Assembly (NCBI GenBank): GCA_013399855.1
Contig: VXAY01005828.1
Location: 1 to 64,000, forward strand
Direction: 5' to 3'
Origin: Oxyruncus cristatus
Taxonomy: Eukaryota > Chordata > Aves > Passeriformes > Cotingidae
DNA: 64,000 bases
Under the pieces are notes generated by a model, which saw only the letters and a program-made list of their open reading frames with translations, searched no databases and was not told the DNA's origin. How positions within the stretch are numbered: position 1 is the first letter of the stretch; every line of letters begins with the position of its first letter. Both the position numbers and the translations under genes were made by a program. This document shows positions 37,065 to 49,721 of the stretch, in pieces.

Positions 37065-37174
37065 TTCCTGGACCTGTTCCCTTGGAATCCATCCAGGGAG
37101 GACCTTTTGAAGAGAAGATCTATGTGCAGTGGAAGCCTCCAAATGAGACAAATGGCATCATTACACTCTATGAG
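37065..37174 (+). CDS. PTPRT: PTPRT internal exon encoding the start of the third fibronectin III domain (probably exon 9)
   Basis: The split codon from the upstream exon completes as Val, and the reading then runs [30 protein letters not shown] and IITLYE. This is the first 37 residues of the third FN3 domain in PTPRT. It includes the conserved tryptophan (VQW) and an NET sequon. The acceptor is a strong T/C tract ending in CTGTAG at 37059-37064, and the donor is GTGAGG at 37175. The exon is 110 bp and passes from phase 1 to phase 0, so the rest of the domain must come from a further exon. That exon would be expected to begin near INYKA, and I do not find it downstream. An open frame continues past the donor to 37285, but it loses all FN3 resemblance and is intron. 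Confidence 0.95.
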
Positions 37175-40100
37175 GTGAGGAGAACAGATTGTTGTCAAGG
37201 AATATGTGCCACGGGGCCCTTTTCATATGTGTTTAAGCCAATCCTGAGCTCTCAGAGATTTCAGCAGGTGCTAAAAGAAGCCTGATTAAAATAGATAAGA
37301 ATCTTCAAGATAGTCTGCTGCTACCACTGAAAAAGTTTTCCAGTTTAAGAGAGAGAGAAAAGATTTCTTTCCAATATTTGTGGTAGAATGAGAGTTGCAC
37401 ATTCCCCATGTCTCAGGTGTTCAGTTCCTGCCCTTTTTCCTTCTGCAGTAGCTCCAGGGTGTGTTTTCTTTCCTTTTCTTCTTTTCTTGAGGTAAAACAC
37501 CATTAGGTTTTGTATCTAAACACTGTAACTAATCCCTCTTTGCCTTTCCAGTAGTCATACCACTTCCTGGCAATCTCAGCAGAATATAACCATTAAGTCT
37601 TATCTCACAGTGTTCTTATTAAACCTTTAAACAATACATTTGTCCAGCCCAACCATTTCCCTGTTGCCAAACAAAGTGCACAGCAGGTTACAGGATGATC
37701 ACTGACCATCCTGTGCTGGATGAGGAAAAAAACCAATTAAATGCGATTCTGGAGTGGATCAGAGGGGATGTTGCTTGTTAAGGTAAGGAAGTGTCAGTGC
37801 TGTCCTGTGGTTCTGGTGATACAATCCCTAATGTGGGGTAAAACCGAACGTGTGGAAAAGGAGTGTAAGAGGAGGGACTGCTTTGGAGGGTCGTGTGAAA
37901 TGAGAGACAGCCCTACAAGAGAAGGTAAAGGCACTTGGATTAAGTGTTGCACCAGTGCTGGCTGAGCGTGTGTCACTTTATGGGCTCAGCGTTTACCATT
38001 TTAAGATCAGAAGAAGTGAAACAAAATTTTGCTTTTACAACGATGTAAAAACCTCTCACTGAGGGCTCATGCAGCATTTTCTGACACAGAGGGGCAAAAA
38101 CTCCCTTTTTTTTTGTTTTGTTTCTCTTTTATGCTGGGTTTGTGTACAGACTTATCTTGCAAAAAGCACAGCTGGAACTCTGCCCTCGCTAGGGAGGTTC
38201 TGCTCCTTCCCTTTTCCTGTCCAGCTTCTCACTTCAGAACAACGTGTCTTGTGTAACATGTCCCTCCTAGATGTCCTTGCTAACACTGTGTCTACCACAG
38301 GGGTGGAAAAATGGAAAAAGTCCAGCAGGTTTAACATCAATGAGCCCTTACACTACAGGATGAACAAGAGAAAGCAACTTTCTCGTGGGCTTAAATGGAG
38401 CTGCACTTTCAGGTCGTGTCTCCAGCTGGCTCACAAAGGGTAGCTGGGTTTGATATGGCAACACTAAATAGATGAATCCAAGCTCGTCTTGCTAATTTTG
38501 GGTCATTTCAGCCAGGCTGGGATCCGTGACTAAGCACAGAGTCATTTTTTGTTGATCACTGTTGAGACATTCCTGGAAATGTGTGCAGGTTGCATGTCAC
38601 CTGTCAGTACTGAAATAGAACTAACCCTTGTAATTTCATGGGTTTTGAAGGTGTCTGTGCAAGGAATTAGGCAATAAAGCTGTCAGTATTTTCAGGGAAT
38701 TAATCTGAATAGAACTAGTTGTGTTGCAATGCAGGTGACCTATAACAGAACACATTGAAAATAACCCAAGCCAAATGATGCAAATGATGTAAAAATAACT
38801 CCTTTTAATTTTTAAAGGAGCAGTTTCTTACTAAAATATTGCCTTGGGCTCAGCTCATTGAAAAGAGTGGAGCAATCTGAGTAGCTTTTCTGGCTGAGCA
38901 GCTGCACAGAGACACTTTAATGCCTCCAGGGTTGTGATGCATCATGACAGTGCCTGTGCCCCTCAAGTCATATCATTGCTCAAGTCTCAGCAGAGGCACA
39001 AACAAATCTTTCTTTTCTGATAATGACTCTGTGCATATTTGGCAGCTGGAGACAAAGAGAAGTCAAGGTGAATTCAAACTCTTTCCTCCTTTTCCTCTTC
39101 CCCCTCAACTCCAAAAGGATAAAAATCCAAGTGTTGGAAGCACCAGGAGAAGCAGAGTGCCTGAAGGTTGTCATGAATGAATTTTTTTTTTCCCCTTCCT
39201 CTCCCTTCTTACATGTGGAAATTCACAGAGAACCTTCCCGTTCTCCCTGGCACCCTGAGCCAGGTTCATCAGCTGGAGATAAAAATACAGGAGAGCAGTT
39301 GCACATAACCTGGAGAGATAGCCAGGGCATTCTCAGGGGAGCTGGCTCCCTTTGGAAAATGGGGGTCCATGCAGATGGAACCTGCACACTCCTGCTGGTG
39401 CACTACACTTGCAGACATCAGAGAAGTCATGGGTTGGCATCACAAACCCCTCGTCTGATAAACCTCATTTTTGTTAGACAGGGCTCAGCCATTTTCAGTA
39501 TCACTGTGGCTGAGGCTGCTTGAACAGAGTTCAGCTGCCCTGCTGGTTCAAGATGAAAAGAAAGGCTGGTGGTTGATCTCTGGTAGGTTTTCAGTTCTTT
39601 CCCATGGCCCAGTTCTGATCCAGGGAGAAGCAGAAGGCTTTAACAAGAGCTCTCTCTCACAGGGAGCACAGATCCTGAAGCCAGCACTGGCACTGCTGCT
39701 CTGTCCCGGGAGACTCAGGGATGTGCTGATGAATTTGCAGCTCTCTGGAAGCTCTGAAATTGTGTCACTGTTATTAGAAAGAAACAAACCCCAAAGCCTA
39801 TCAACATTTATTAGAGAAAATTTCCCTGCAAAGTACTTACTAAGTAATATCACTTTGTGAATTTGAGTTAACCTGGGAGTAGCTGGCTGGAGTCACACAT
39901 AGGTCTCATGCAAGTGATGGTCTCTCAAACTACCCTGGGCACAAACCCTCCTAATAGAAACAAGTAAAAACCCACCTCCTTCTCCTCCTAGATAATAGTT
40001 CCCTCCTCACCATCAAGGTTGATGTATTTGTTGTATCTGGATGTTGTATTTTCTCTCTAGTTCTGTTAAAAAAAAATTGTTGTCAGCTTCTAAAAAATGC

Positions 40101-42582
40101 TTCCATATGATCACACTGTCTGCACTTAAATCGCACTGGCTTTTCTTATGGACCAGGTTTGTTCTCAGGTCCCTAATCATTCCTGCAGCTCCCTGCCAGA
40201 GAGATGTCCACATCACCCCAATCGCCACTGCAGTTTGCATTCCCACTGCTCGTGTGCCAGCTGGGCTGGGGTTCAGCATCGCAACCTTCAGCAGGTTGTT
40301 TACCATCCAGAAGCACTAATTTTGTACAAACTGAATACTTCTAAAGGGCCTAAAGCAAATGGAAGGACCTGAACGAACCTTTTTGACTTCTGCAAGTCTG
40401 TTCTGATTGATACTTATCCTTCAAAATGCCTTTCTATAGAGAAATAGCATTGCACTTCCAACTGGTTTAACCCCTCCCTGAGTTCAGCTGGAGAATTCAT
40501 TGTTTCACTGGGTACAGTCACAGATGGAGTTTTAAACGAAGGAACCTTCTTCTAGATCCCCAAATCAGTATATAATTGCAGTCTGTTTCCAGGGAGCAGA
40601 AACCTCTTGTTCCAGGCAGCTTGGAAAACTCCAGGAACTGCAAGTCAGTTAATCCCTGTGTTGGAAAGGTTCGGGTGTGAGCTGTGTAGAAGGTGATGTA
40701 CAGGTTGCTCTGTGGAGTTGGGGAACCCTGAAAAGGTGTTAAGAACACAAGTGTGTGGTGAGTTAGGAGCTGTCAGTTGGGCTGTCCTGTCAGGATACCC
40801 AGTGGGGAGATGCACAGGCTGCTGATGGAAATGAGCTGTGCAACAGAGGTAAAACTTTTAAGCTGTACTGAAGTCCCCAGGTAGCTTCAAGGTGTGTAGG
40901 TACTTCCATGAGGCAGGTGGATGAGTCTGTGCTCAGAAACACAGCTGAGCAGCAGAGATGGGCTTTGCTGGTGCCTTGGGTTGGGTAAAATGCTCCCCAG
41001 AGATGGTCGTGCATGTGATGATCATGAAAGAGGCACTGTTACAGCTGTCTGTGGGAGCGAGCTGTGAGTGGCACAATCTAATAATATTGTAGTAATCCTG
41101 TCCCACAACCATCTCCTGGCAGACTGAAAGCGTCACAGCTTGTTGAATTTTTTATTTCCTTTTTTTTTTTTTTTACCAGTTCTAAAAAGCTGCTCTGCTT
41201 TAAAATCCCTGATAATCGAGTGCTGCTCGTTGCGCTCACACTGTGTGGGAGTTCAGCTTCAAAGCCTTTGTGTACAAGGACATGGAGAGAAGATTTTTTT
41301 ATTTTATTTTTTTTCCCCTAATTGTTTGTAAAGTCAAACCATTATCAAGCAGCAGAAAGACTGATGCTGTCACTGGGCTGCAGGAGCAAGCAATCCAAGG
41401 TCGTGGACCATCTTTGGCACTTAAATTCTGCTTTTAGATGACATGTCTCAAATGTTTGTTCATAATGCAAATTGAAGTGCTTCAGATATCTCTGTGGGCC
41501 CAGAATTTTGTGCTAACTTACAGCTTGAAAATGTAAGTAATCAAAACTTAATTATATCTGCATTTTGCTGTTCCTTTGGGCAGCTGAGAGCTTACAGGTG
41601 CACTCAGTAAGTGGTGTTGGCTTTTGCCTTTGTAAATACAATTTTTTTTTTTCCTGTAACCTATTTTTTAGAATTGTCCGTTTCTAGAATATTTTACCAT
41701 TAAACGGGAAGAAGAGAAATAAACCCCACCTAACGCTCCTGTCTGAAATGTTTGTCACATCACTTGTGGAAGGCACCGTTACAGGTATTGCGATCATACC
41801 AGCATTTAATCCCTAACATTCAGCTCCTTGGCTGGAAAAATGACTCTCAGACTGTTGAATCCTTTCAGTGAGCCCTGTTAAAGACAGTGGTGAAATAACG
41901 AGCTGTCTTTTTAAACGTTGTAAGGTGCAGTCTTGTAATCACTGATGCCCTCATCTCCGGGATTGTTAAATCCCAGGTGGGTTGCACATGGGTGTTGGGA
42001 AAAATAAGGATGCATTTGCAGCTTGTAACGAGCTGGTTCTCTCAGTCACTCTTTCTGAAATGCTGTAAATCTCTATTTAGATGCCAGGAATAATAATACA
42101 AGGGACTTTCATACACAATTTCAGCTTGTTAATGGGATGCTTGGAGCCTAGTACCTCTAATCCCAGCGGATTTGAGTTTAAATTGCACTTCAGAGGCTAC
42201 AGATCCTCTTAGTTACCATGTAAAATTGCAGTCTGCCCTTCTTCATCTCTCCAGTTGCCAATATGCCATTTCTTCTCCATCTCCTCACTCACTTTTTCCC
42301 TGCAGGAGAGGTTGTTACATGCAAACTGCCTCTTTAGAGGGTCCTGCATAAGGTCAGTATTTGTGGGATGCACTGCCTGCATTTACAAGAGGGCGGAAAC
42401 CAGTTTCTTCCACCTTTCGACCCCTGAAAGTGCATACTTATTATAACACAAAGCAGGATTATCTGGTGTGATAGCTACCTGCTGCATGGATATGTGTGCA
42501 TTTCTATTCATAGCCCTTTTCTAAGCCGTTCAGGAAACTTGACATTTCTGGGATAAAATCTTTCCTGCTAAAAGGTTTTGTG

Positions 42583-42599
42583 AAAAAAAAAAAAAAAAA
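42583..42599. repeat. Poly(A) run of 17 bases
   Basis: Uninterrupted A run between gtg and ggtttcc. No LINE or retrogene is recognisable directly upstream. Confidence 0.85.
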
Positions 42600-45316
42600 G
42601 GTTTCCTGGAAAAAAGCTGAAAGGGTTGGGAGCTCAACTTGGCTTAGTCATTTGTTTGTTTATTTAAAAGCGCTCTTAGGTGGTTTTTTTTTTGGTTACA
42701 GAGAGTGAAAAATGGCTCCCACAAGAAGCAAAGCAACAACCACAAAACCTTGCGACCAATTTATGTAAAGCCCCACAGCCGGAATAGTGGAAAGATGACA
42801 ATTCTCGGAAATTGCCCTCAGTGAGAAGTGGCTTTGAATGTTCCCATGAAAATCAATCATGTTGCAGCTTCTCAATTGCATTCCGTGGATGCGGGATCCT
42901 CCTGGGATGGAGCTTTCTCGCTTCAGCTCAGTGTGTGTGCGCGCCCAAGGACGGCCCTGCCACACGCAGCCGGCTGCTGCTGTTGGCTGAGCACTGGGAG
43001 GGCATGCAGGAGATGCTGTTTAGTGCTCAAACCCCAGGAAATGGTCAGTCAAAGATGGTCTGTTGGGTCATGGCTCCACCACTCATCTGTAGGGGCGTTT
43101 GCCAGTGCAGTCTGATGCCACTGGAAATTATTCACCTGCAGCACTAACGCTGTTTTCCTCTGACACTGGATTTATGCAGTGCCTGGTACTGCACCATATT
43201 GTTTATCCACAGTCCATGAAAGTCAATTACGTGAAGAATAAGGGTTTTACTGATCTGGACTATATTGAATTAGAGTTCTGTAATAATCTAAACTAGCAAT
43301 GAAAGTGTAGGGCCATGTGTCATCTGTTTAAGTTTGAAACTGTCAGCTCTGTAGTGAGCTGTGTCACCCTTTCAGTGACATGTGAGGGAAGCTGTGCATG
43401 TACCCCCAGCTAAATTAGTCCTGCACTTAATGGCTCTTAGCACAGAATTGCCCTGGAAGAGAGCTGGGCTGGCTGAGGAGAAATTGTTTGTTATATGCTT
43501 TCTGACTGGAGTATTTACTGAGCACTTGGTGAGCAGGTTGGTTAATGCTGCCAATGTTCTGGGCTCCACTTAATCAGGATTCAGGCCAGAATGTGGGAGA
43601 TGAACGTGCTGATTGCACTGATTTATTATCATTTCTTGGCAATTGAGAAGGACAATAAATCTGAGCATTGCTGAGCAGGTTGGGCTGTCGTGTCAGCCAC
43701 AGATCCTGCTCTGTTTCTGAGACGAGGCAGGGCTTGGTGAGACAGCTTTCCCGTGGAATTTGACAATCACAAGGTCACAGGAAATACGTTTTTATTTTAT
43801 TTTTTTTTATTTTAACCAGCAGCATCCCATGGAGAGCTCTTTCCCCACCCTGTTTTATAAAGTAATATGGTTTATAAGAATTCAAGTATGTGCTTGAGTG
43901 ACCCCCCTGGCACACACAGGGCAACATTTAAGGTTCCTCCTCTGACGCTGCAAGAAAAGCCTGACTTACTTGTGTGCAGTAATCCAGAAGGCAACAAATG
44001 CAGCTGTTGTTCTGGTGGAACAGGATGACTTTCCTCCCCCATCAGGTTTGGAAACACAAAATGCCACGGCAGGACAGTTGAAGTTTGAGATTTAAGGCTG
44101 TTGTGGGGAGGTGACAGGAATTAGGCTGTGCTCTGCCCGCGGTGATGGCTCAGCTCCTGCTCCTCCAGCTGAGGAGGGCAGCAGCAAAGGAGGATGCTCC
44201 AGATGCAGGATCCTCCTTACTCAGGTGTTACACCCTACTGGAAAGGGTTGGAAACGCTTTATTGCTGTTGTTCTCTCCATCCTGTCCCACTTACCCTAAC
44301 CCAGCCTTAAACTTAGGAAATGTTTAAATGCTTTACTAATTAGGGATGTTTTTCTGAATGAACACCTCGAAGAGCTTCTGAACAAACTTCTTGAATTATA
44401 CAGGATTCTTAATTGGGTGTTGCTCACTGGCTGTTACTTGCAAGATATACTTAACTTGGGAGCAGTTGGTAATGATGCTCTTTTAAATCCTGTGGTTTCC
44501 AGTAACATCTTGGGGAGAAAATGAGAGGGATTTTTTTGAGAAACTCGGATGTCACGGTTTTTAAAATGTATGAACAACCTCCAGGTAAGTAGATATTTGT
44601 GTTATAAATAGAATGAATCCACTATTTAAAAAAAAATTGCTCGATCAAGCTCTTCAGAAATAAAAGCATAATACGGTCCCTTGAGCACAACAATTTCTTT
44701 GATTACCTTTTTATTGTTCTTTTGAAGCCAATAGACTTGCAGTGATATAAATCCCTTGCAAATGAGAAGATTTTGGCTACAACAACACTTTTTTTTTTTC
44801 TTTTAAGGAAGGAACTGAATTATTTTAGTGTGCATGTGTTCTTTCTACGCTAAACTAAATTATAAGAACTGGGGAAAAAAACACCCCAGCAAGTTATTCT
44901 TTCTTATAATGAAGTTCAGATTTAAAACGTGCTTTTGTAGATGCGTCAGCATCTTGTCTTTCTGCTTTCTGATGTTTTCTTTTCTGTTCCAGAAACAAAA
45001 AAAAATAGCAGTTTTGGTCTATTTTTCTTTCTTCTCCCAGACATGCTGTTTCTCTGTATTGCTCATTCTTAATCCCATTGCCTCCATTTAATCTTTTTGT
45101 GTGCTGTTGTACCTGTGCAGTTACAATAATATGAAGCTTTTTAACAGCTCTATATTCAGATTTTACAGTATTTTCCTGACCAAAATGTAGCAGCTTGCTA
45201 AGTTGAAAGCAAATTGCAGATACACGTTTGCACTTCTTTCCTAGATTATTTTTTCCCAGTCTGTTTTATCTTCAGTATCATTTAATTTAGCAAATATGTA
45301 AGATTGAATTATTTAT

Positions 45317-45335
45317 GTGTGTATATATATATATG
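45317..45335. repeat. (TG)n/(TA)n microsatellite
   Basis: Short GT units pass into five to six TA units and back into TG. Confidence 0.8.
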
Positions 45336-45419
45336 TGCAAATATATAAGATGTGGTGGTGGCTCTATCCTTTCAGTGGGTGCAACTGAGGAGGGGAAGAG
45401 CCAGTCAAGGTGATCTTTG

Positions 45420-45515
45420 CATTGCCTTTAAAAGGGTTATAAAAAGGGTGTCCATAAATAAATACCCTTATAAAATCAGGGTAAATAAATGAATAACCCT
45501 ATAAAAGGGTATACA
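45420..45515. repeat. AT-rich patch of repeated ccct/ataaa/gggt motifs
   Basis: The motif agggt...ataaa recurs in direct and inverted form. Ataccctt at 45462-45469 is complementary to aagggtat at 45505-45512, and accctataaaagggt inside it is itself nearly palindromic. Slipped-strand duplication is the simplest origin. Confidence 0.6.
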
Positions 45516-45579
45516 TACAGATGTGTGTGTACAATAATGTATGGTTCCTTTTGGGATGTTAACCTCACTGCTGCCCTTT

Positions 45580-45595
45580 GTGTGTGTGTGTGTGT
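45580..45595. repeat. (GT)n microsatellite
   Basis: Eight perfect TG units. Confidence 0.85.
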
Positions 45596-45892
45596 CTTTG
45601 AGCCAGTCTTTGTGATCCTGCCATCCAGTGGACAGGATGCCTTTGGGTTCAGTTTCCCAATTTACCGATTTCTGTCACTTGGAGTCCCTTGCCTCCCTTC
45701 TCCTTCTCCTTTTGTTCCCTCCCTGTTCATTGCTGGTTTCCCTGGTCTCTGCTCTCCGTGTGCTGTCACTGGCAGTGAGGGGGAGAAGGCTTCGGGAGGC
45801 TCCTGGCAGCTGACAAGCTTCAGCACAGGGAGAACAACTTACTTTTGTTTTTAATTCGCCTGCTTTTGCCTGAGATTTTGAAAAGCGACTTC

Positions 45893-46010
45893 GGGTGAGC
45901 TTGGACAGGGCTTGGAGCAACCTGGTCTAGTGGGAAGTGTCCCTGCCCATGGCAGGGTGTTGAAACAGGATGATCTTTAAGGTCTATTCCAACCCAGACT
46001 GCTCTATGGA
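45893..46010 (+). mobile_element. CR1 LINE 3' fragment
   Basis: Sense CR1: agcttggacagggcttggag, caacctggtctagtgggaag, tgcccatggcagggtgttga and gatctttaaggtctattcca, ending cccagactgctctatgga. Confidence 0.92.
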
Positions 46011-49000
46011 GCAGATTTATATAAGGCACAAATGGATATCTTAAGTGACTAAAAATACATGATCTTACAATTCGCAGCTGCAATAACAGCTAAGGCTGGT
46101 ATGTGAGCTATAAATGTGGCAAAACCATTTTATACCTACGTGGGTCTTGCTTCTCTTACTGTCTGGTGGCAAACACAGCAGTTTATATGGGATGGAGTTC
46201 CTGCTCCACTGTGTTGGTTCAGGGGGTTGTTCTTTGCCCACACTTTCCCTAAGCCCAGTGTATTGTGGCAGATCAGCAGTGAGGTGCATCAGCCAGTTGC
46301 TTCCAGCACCAAGAAATAGCTGAGGAATAAGTATGGAGGTTGAATAACCCCCTCAATGCTGCAGTCCTATCAAAGCAATTTCTATAGTTGTCATTTTCTG
46401 CTATTAAACTGAACAATGAGCCTCTCCAATAAAATCATATGAAATAACAGCTCATTAAAAGCTCTCCTTAATATATAGCATGCTAATTAATGTCAGTGGG
46501 GTGCAAGCTTGAATGGCAGAATAGACTATAATGTTTAGAAAGTAGGTAAAATAAAAGAAGATATTTTATCATTAATGACCTTTTAGTAAACCTAATGAAA
46601 TCCTTAATGGCCTGAATACATTACTGAGGCTCTCCCAATTGCTTTGTTACCTACTCCATTCTTCCTCCTTTTCTCATAGACATTAAACTTGGGTTTATTT
46701 ATAGACAACAAAGAGCAATAACATCCCAAGGAAATATAACAGGCAGAAAGAATCTGAGCAAGGAGGAGACTAGATGAGACTTCTCAGCCCTGCTGGGCCT
46801 GGTCAAGACTGAGTGTGGGACCGTGTTATGTCCTGCCTTGGATGTGTGTTGTCTGTGTTTGTATTCAGGTTTAATTGCATCCCTCCTTACGTGGCTCTCA
46901 GGAAATAGAGTAGGGAGCAAATGGGCCTCTTTTATTCCCGGGGTCTCCCTGGGTTAACTTCCATATTCATTCCTAATGAATAGCTGCGCTCTGGCTTTTT
47001 ATGCTGTTACCAGCCATGCTGGGCTTGTGCTGTGACTAAATTAAAGGACGTTATTCTTCAGGGCTTTTAGTCTTTTCACGTGTTGCCAGCCTTAAATATA
47101 ACTTGCAAAAATGCTGATTAACTCTCCCTTAACCTTCCTCCCCAAAGAGGTAGTGCAGGAATGGAAAAATTCAAGTCCTTTGCTACCACTGCCCATTTCC
47201 TGGATGAAATTCAGTGGGCTGGGGAGGGATGTAAGTGCAATCATTGCCTGGCTTAAACCAAGTTTTAAGAAGGAAAATGCCCCCATTCATCTGGTCATAA
47301 AACACATTCTTCAGTTCTTTAGTTTTCCAACACTGGAGGAGGATCGTTCACTAACCTGTTCACCAGCTCCCTCCTGTCATTAGGAGGTACCTTCTTTCAA
47401 ATTACTCCTTTTGTGTAACACTTGGTGCAATTAACTCCAGTCTTGTACCCCAGATGTCTGAAACTCCCTGATAAGATTGAAACCAAGGTCCATCCCCGCT
47501 GCAATCCCAGTCACCTGCAGCAGTAATTGTTCCTGAGAGGCACAGGCAGTCGGTGAATCTCAGGAAAAAGGAGCCCATGGCTTGCTGTGTAATCATGTTT
47601 CAATCAGCTTCATGGGACCATGAAATGAACTGTCCCCCTGACGTTCCGTGCTCTTGGGAGCAGACACTGCTGGGCAAGTGAATTCCTTATTTGGCTCCAA
47701 GCGCACTAAAGAGGAGGAGAGCTTCTGGCTTCCCCTCCCACTCCTGCAAACCAAGCGGGAAGGGAGCACGAATCACCTTGAAATCAGAATTTGAGACCGT
47801 GGCAGCATCAGCCAGCCCTGTTTTGTTTTCCTAATCAGCCAGTGGAAAACCAGTGGTTCTTTAGGAGGAAGATGCCCAGGCTGTTGGCTGCAAGGGAGCT
47901 TGGATGAATGACAGAACCAGCAGTGGTGACGACCAGGTGATCAAAGAGCTGTAGGAATCGTGAAAATCCGAGAGAAAGGAGGACTGAAGGAGTGCCCCCT
48001 TCAATATTGGAGTCAGCTTCTCTCTTCTGGAGCTGGAAAAAAAGGAGATGCTGTGGAGATACAGTCATGAGGCAGTGAGAGATATTTCTCTTTAGACACC
48101 TGCAGAAAGGCCTGCTCGTGTCTTCACAGATTTAATTCATGTTCAAAACTCCTCATTTCAGACATATTTTGGTCTTTCAACATAAGTGAAACTTCATTCA
48201 AAACAAATCCAAAATCAACTCCACTGAGCCAAAAGGTTTTTCTGAGCTGTTTAACTTTATTTCTCTCTGTGACAGTGTTGAATTTGCATTAAATTTAGAA
48301 GAGAAAAAAATGCATATACAGCATTATTAACTTATCATTTTCTTATTTAGGCCACAGACAAAGTAGAAATTATTCAGGTTATCCAGACAAAAGCTACATC
48401 CTCACCAACCCATCATGGTTATTAAGGTGAACTTTGCGAACCCATCCACGCTGCAGCTGAGCAAACAGTGCTGCTTGGTAGATGTAACTCAATCCTTCCC
48501 CTCAATAATCTTTCTCTCTCATTATATTTTATAAAATCTGTCTTGTAATGCCCCTCATTCCAGAAATGTTCTCTCTTCTTTCCAAACTTCTCTCTGCAGT
48601 AGAGACCAGGTTTCCAGCTGAATAAACCCGTGGCTCCAGCTTTCAGAGCAGTGCCAGCAGGAGACAAGTCTGTTGCTCAAGTGACACTGAAGTTGGAACA
48701 ACCTTGGCTTGGGCAGGAGTAATGAGACACAGCCCTGGGCTATAAATTGCATTGACTTGGGAAGGGGGGGAATTCATTCTGCTTTGCCTGAGGCAAAGGT
48801 CTGCTGTGCTGTCAGCTGAGTTCCTTAGGCTCTCCTTTCCTCCTCTGTCATGGTAATAAGTACCAAGAAAGCTGCTTATGAAAGAGTTTTGAGGAAATCC
48901 CTTGTTACCTGCTACTAGTTTAACTTGTGTAATCTCAGCTGCTGCAGCAGAGGGACATCTATTTCCAGCTACTTTAGTGACAGGTTTAAATAAAGACCCT

Positions 49001-49709
49001 GGACTTTGTGGGCCTTTGGATCAGCCTTTCTGGACTGTGAGAAATTCCCTGCAGCTACAGTGGTTTGCTAGGAGTTGTCAAGGGAGGAACTGGCACTGAT
49101 GAGCTGCAGTCTTGTCTGCTGCATGGAGATCTTGGTGTTTGCCTTTGCTACTCTGAGCTCCTTGGTGGCACGAGAGGAAAATGATGTCAGTGTGTTTGAC
49201 ATTTCTAATAGGGAAACACAGTAGCAATGGCTCTGTTTTTTTCCCAACAAATCTGATAAAGAGGAAGCCCTGGTGAAGCTCTCGTGCCCAGGAAGAATCA
49301 AGATGTGCAGTTTACCCACTGCTTTTTCATGTCATTACATAATTGTTTTAGCAGCTTTACTCCTGATGGGCTCCACACACATCTCTGTGACCAAATTATT
49401 TGCTGGGATTTAACACAGTGCTCTCTAAACAGAGTATCTGTGAACATAATCCTTAATGATGTGCTGGGGGCACACAGTGCTTGTGGAAGTCTTGCCTGTG
49501 ATTAATCAATTAAGAGTAAGATGAACTCAACAGTGGTTCCTATGTTTTGGAAGACGATTCGAAACCTGCCAAGGCTGAATGTGCATTTGTATTTGTTTGC
49601 TGTTCCACGAAGGAGTTTGTGTTGTCTCAGATTAGATAGGCATAGAAATAAAATACTCTACAGGTGTTGCTGTGCACAACATGTCCTTTAAGAATGACAG
49701 CACCTGGTT

Positions 49710-49721
49710 TTTTTTTTTTTT
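49710..49721. repeat. Poly(T) run
   Basis: About twelve uninterrupted T's following acctgg. Confidence 0.8.

Larger units (their letters stand above)
37175..45892 (+). other. PTPRT: PTPRT downstream intron, first part; no further exon seen
   Basis: About 8.7 kb without a recognisable transposon or coding exon. It holds a 17-base poly(A) run (42583-42599), a poly(T) near 41159-41174, a TA-rich run (45317-45335), an AT-rich self-complementary patch (45420-45515) and a (GT)n at 45580-45595. Confidence 0.65.

Noticed and set aside
37175..37285. Continuation of the second PTPRT exon past GTGAGG
   Set aside because: The frame stays open for 37 codons, but FN3 similarity ends exactly at the donor, so this is intron.
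42583..42599. Poly(A) run as the tail of a processed retrogene
   Set aside because: The sequence upstream has no recognisable coding remnant or poly(A) signal at the right distance.
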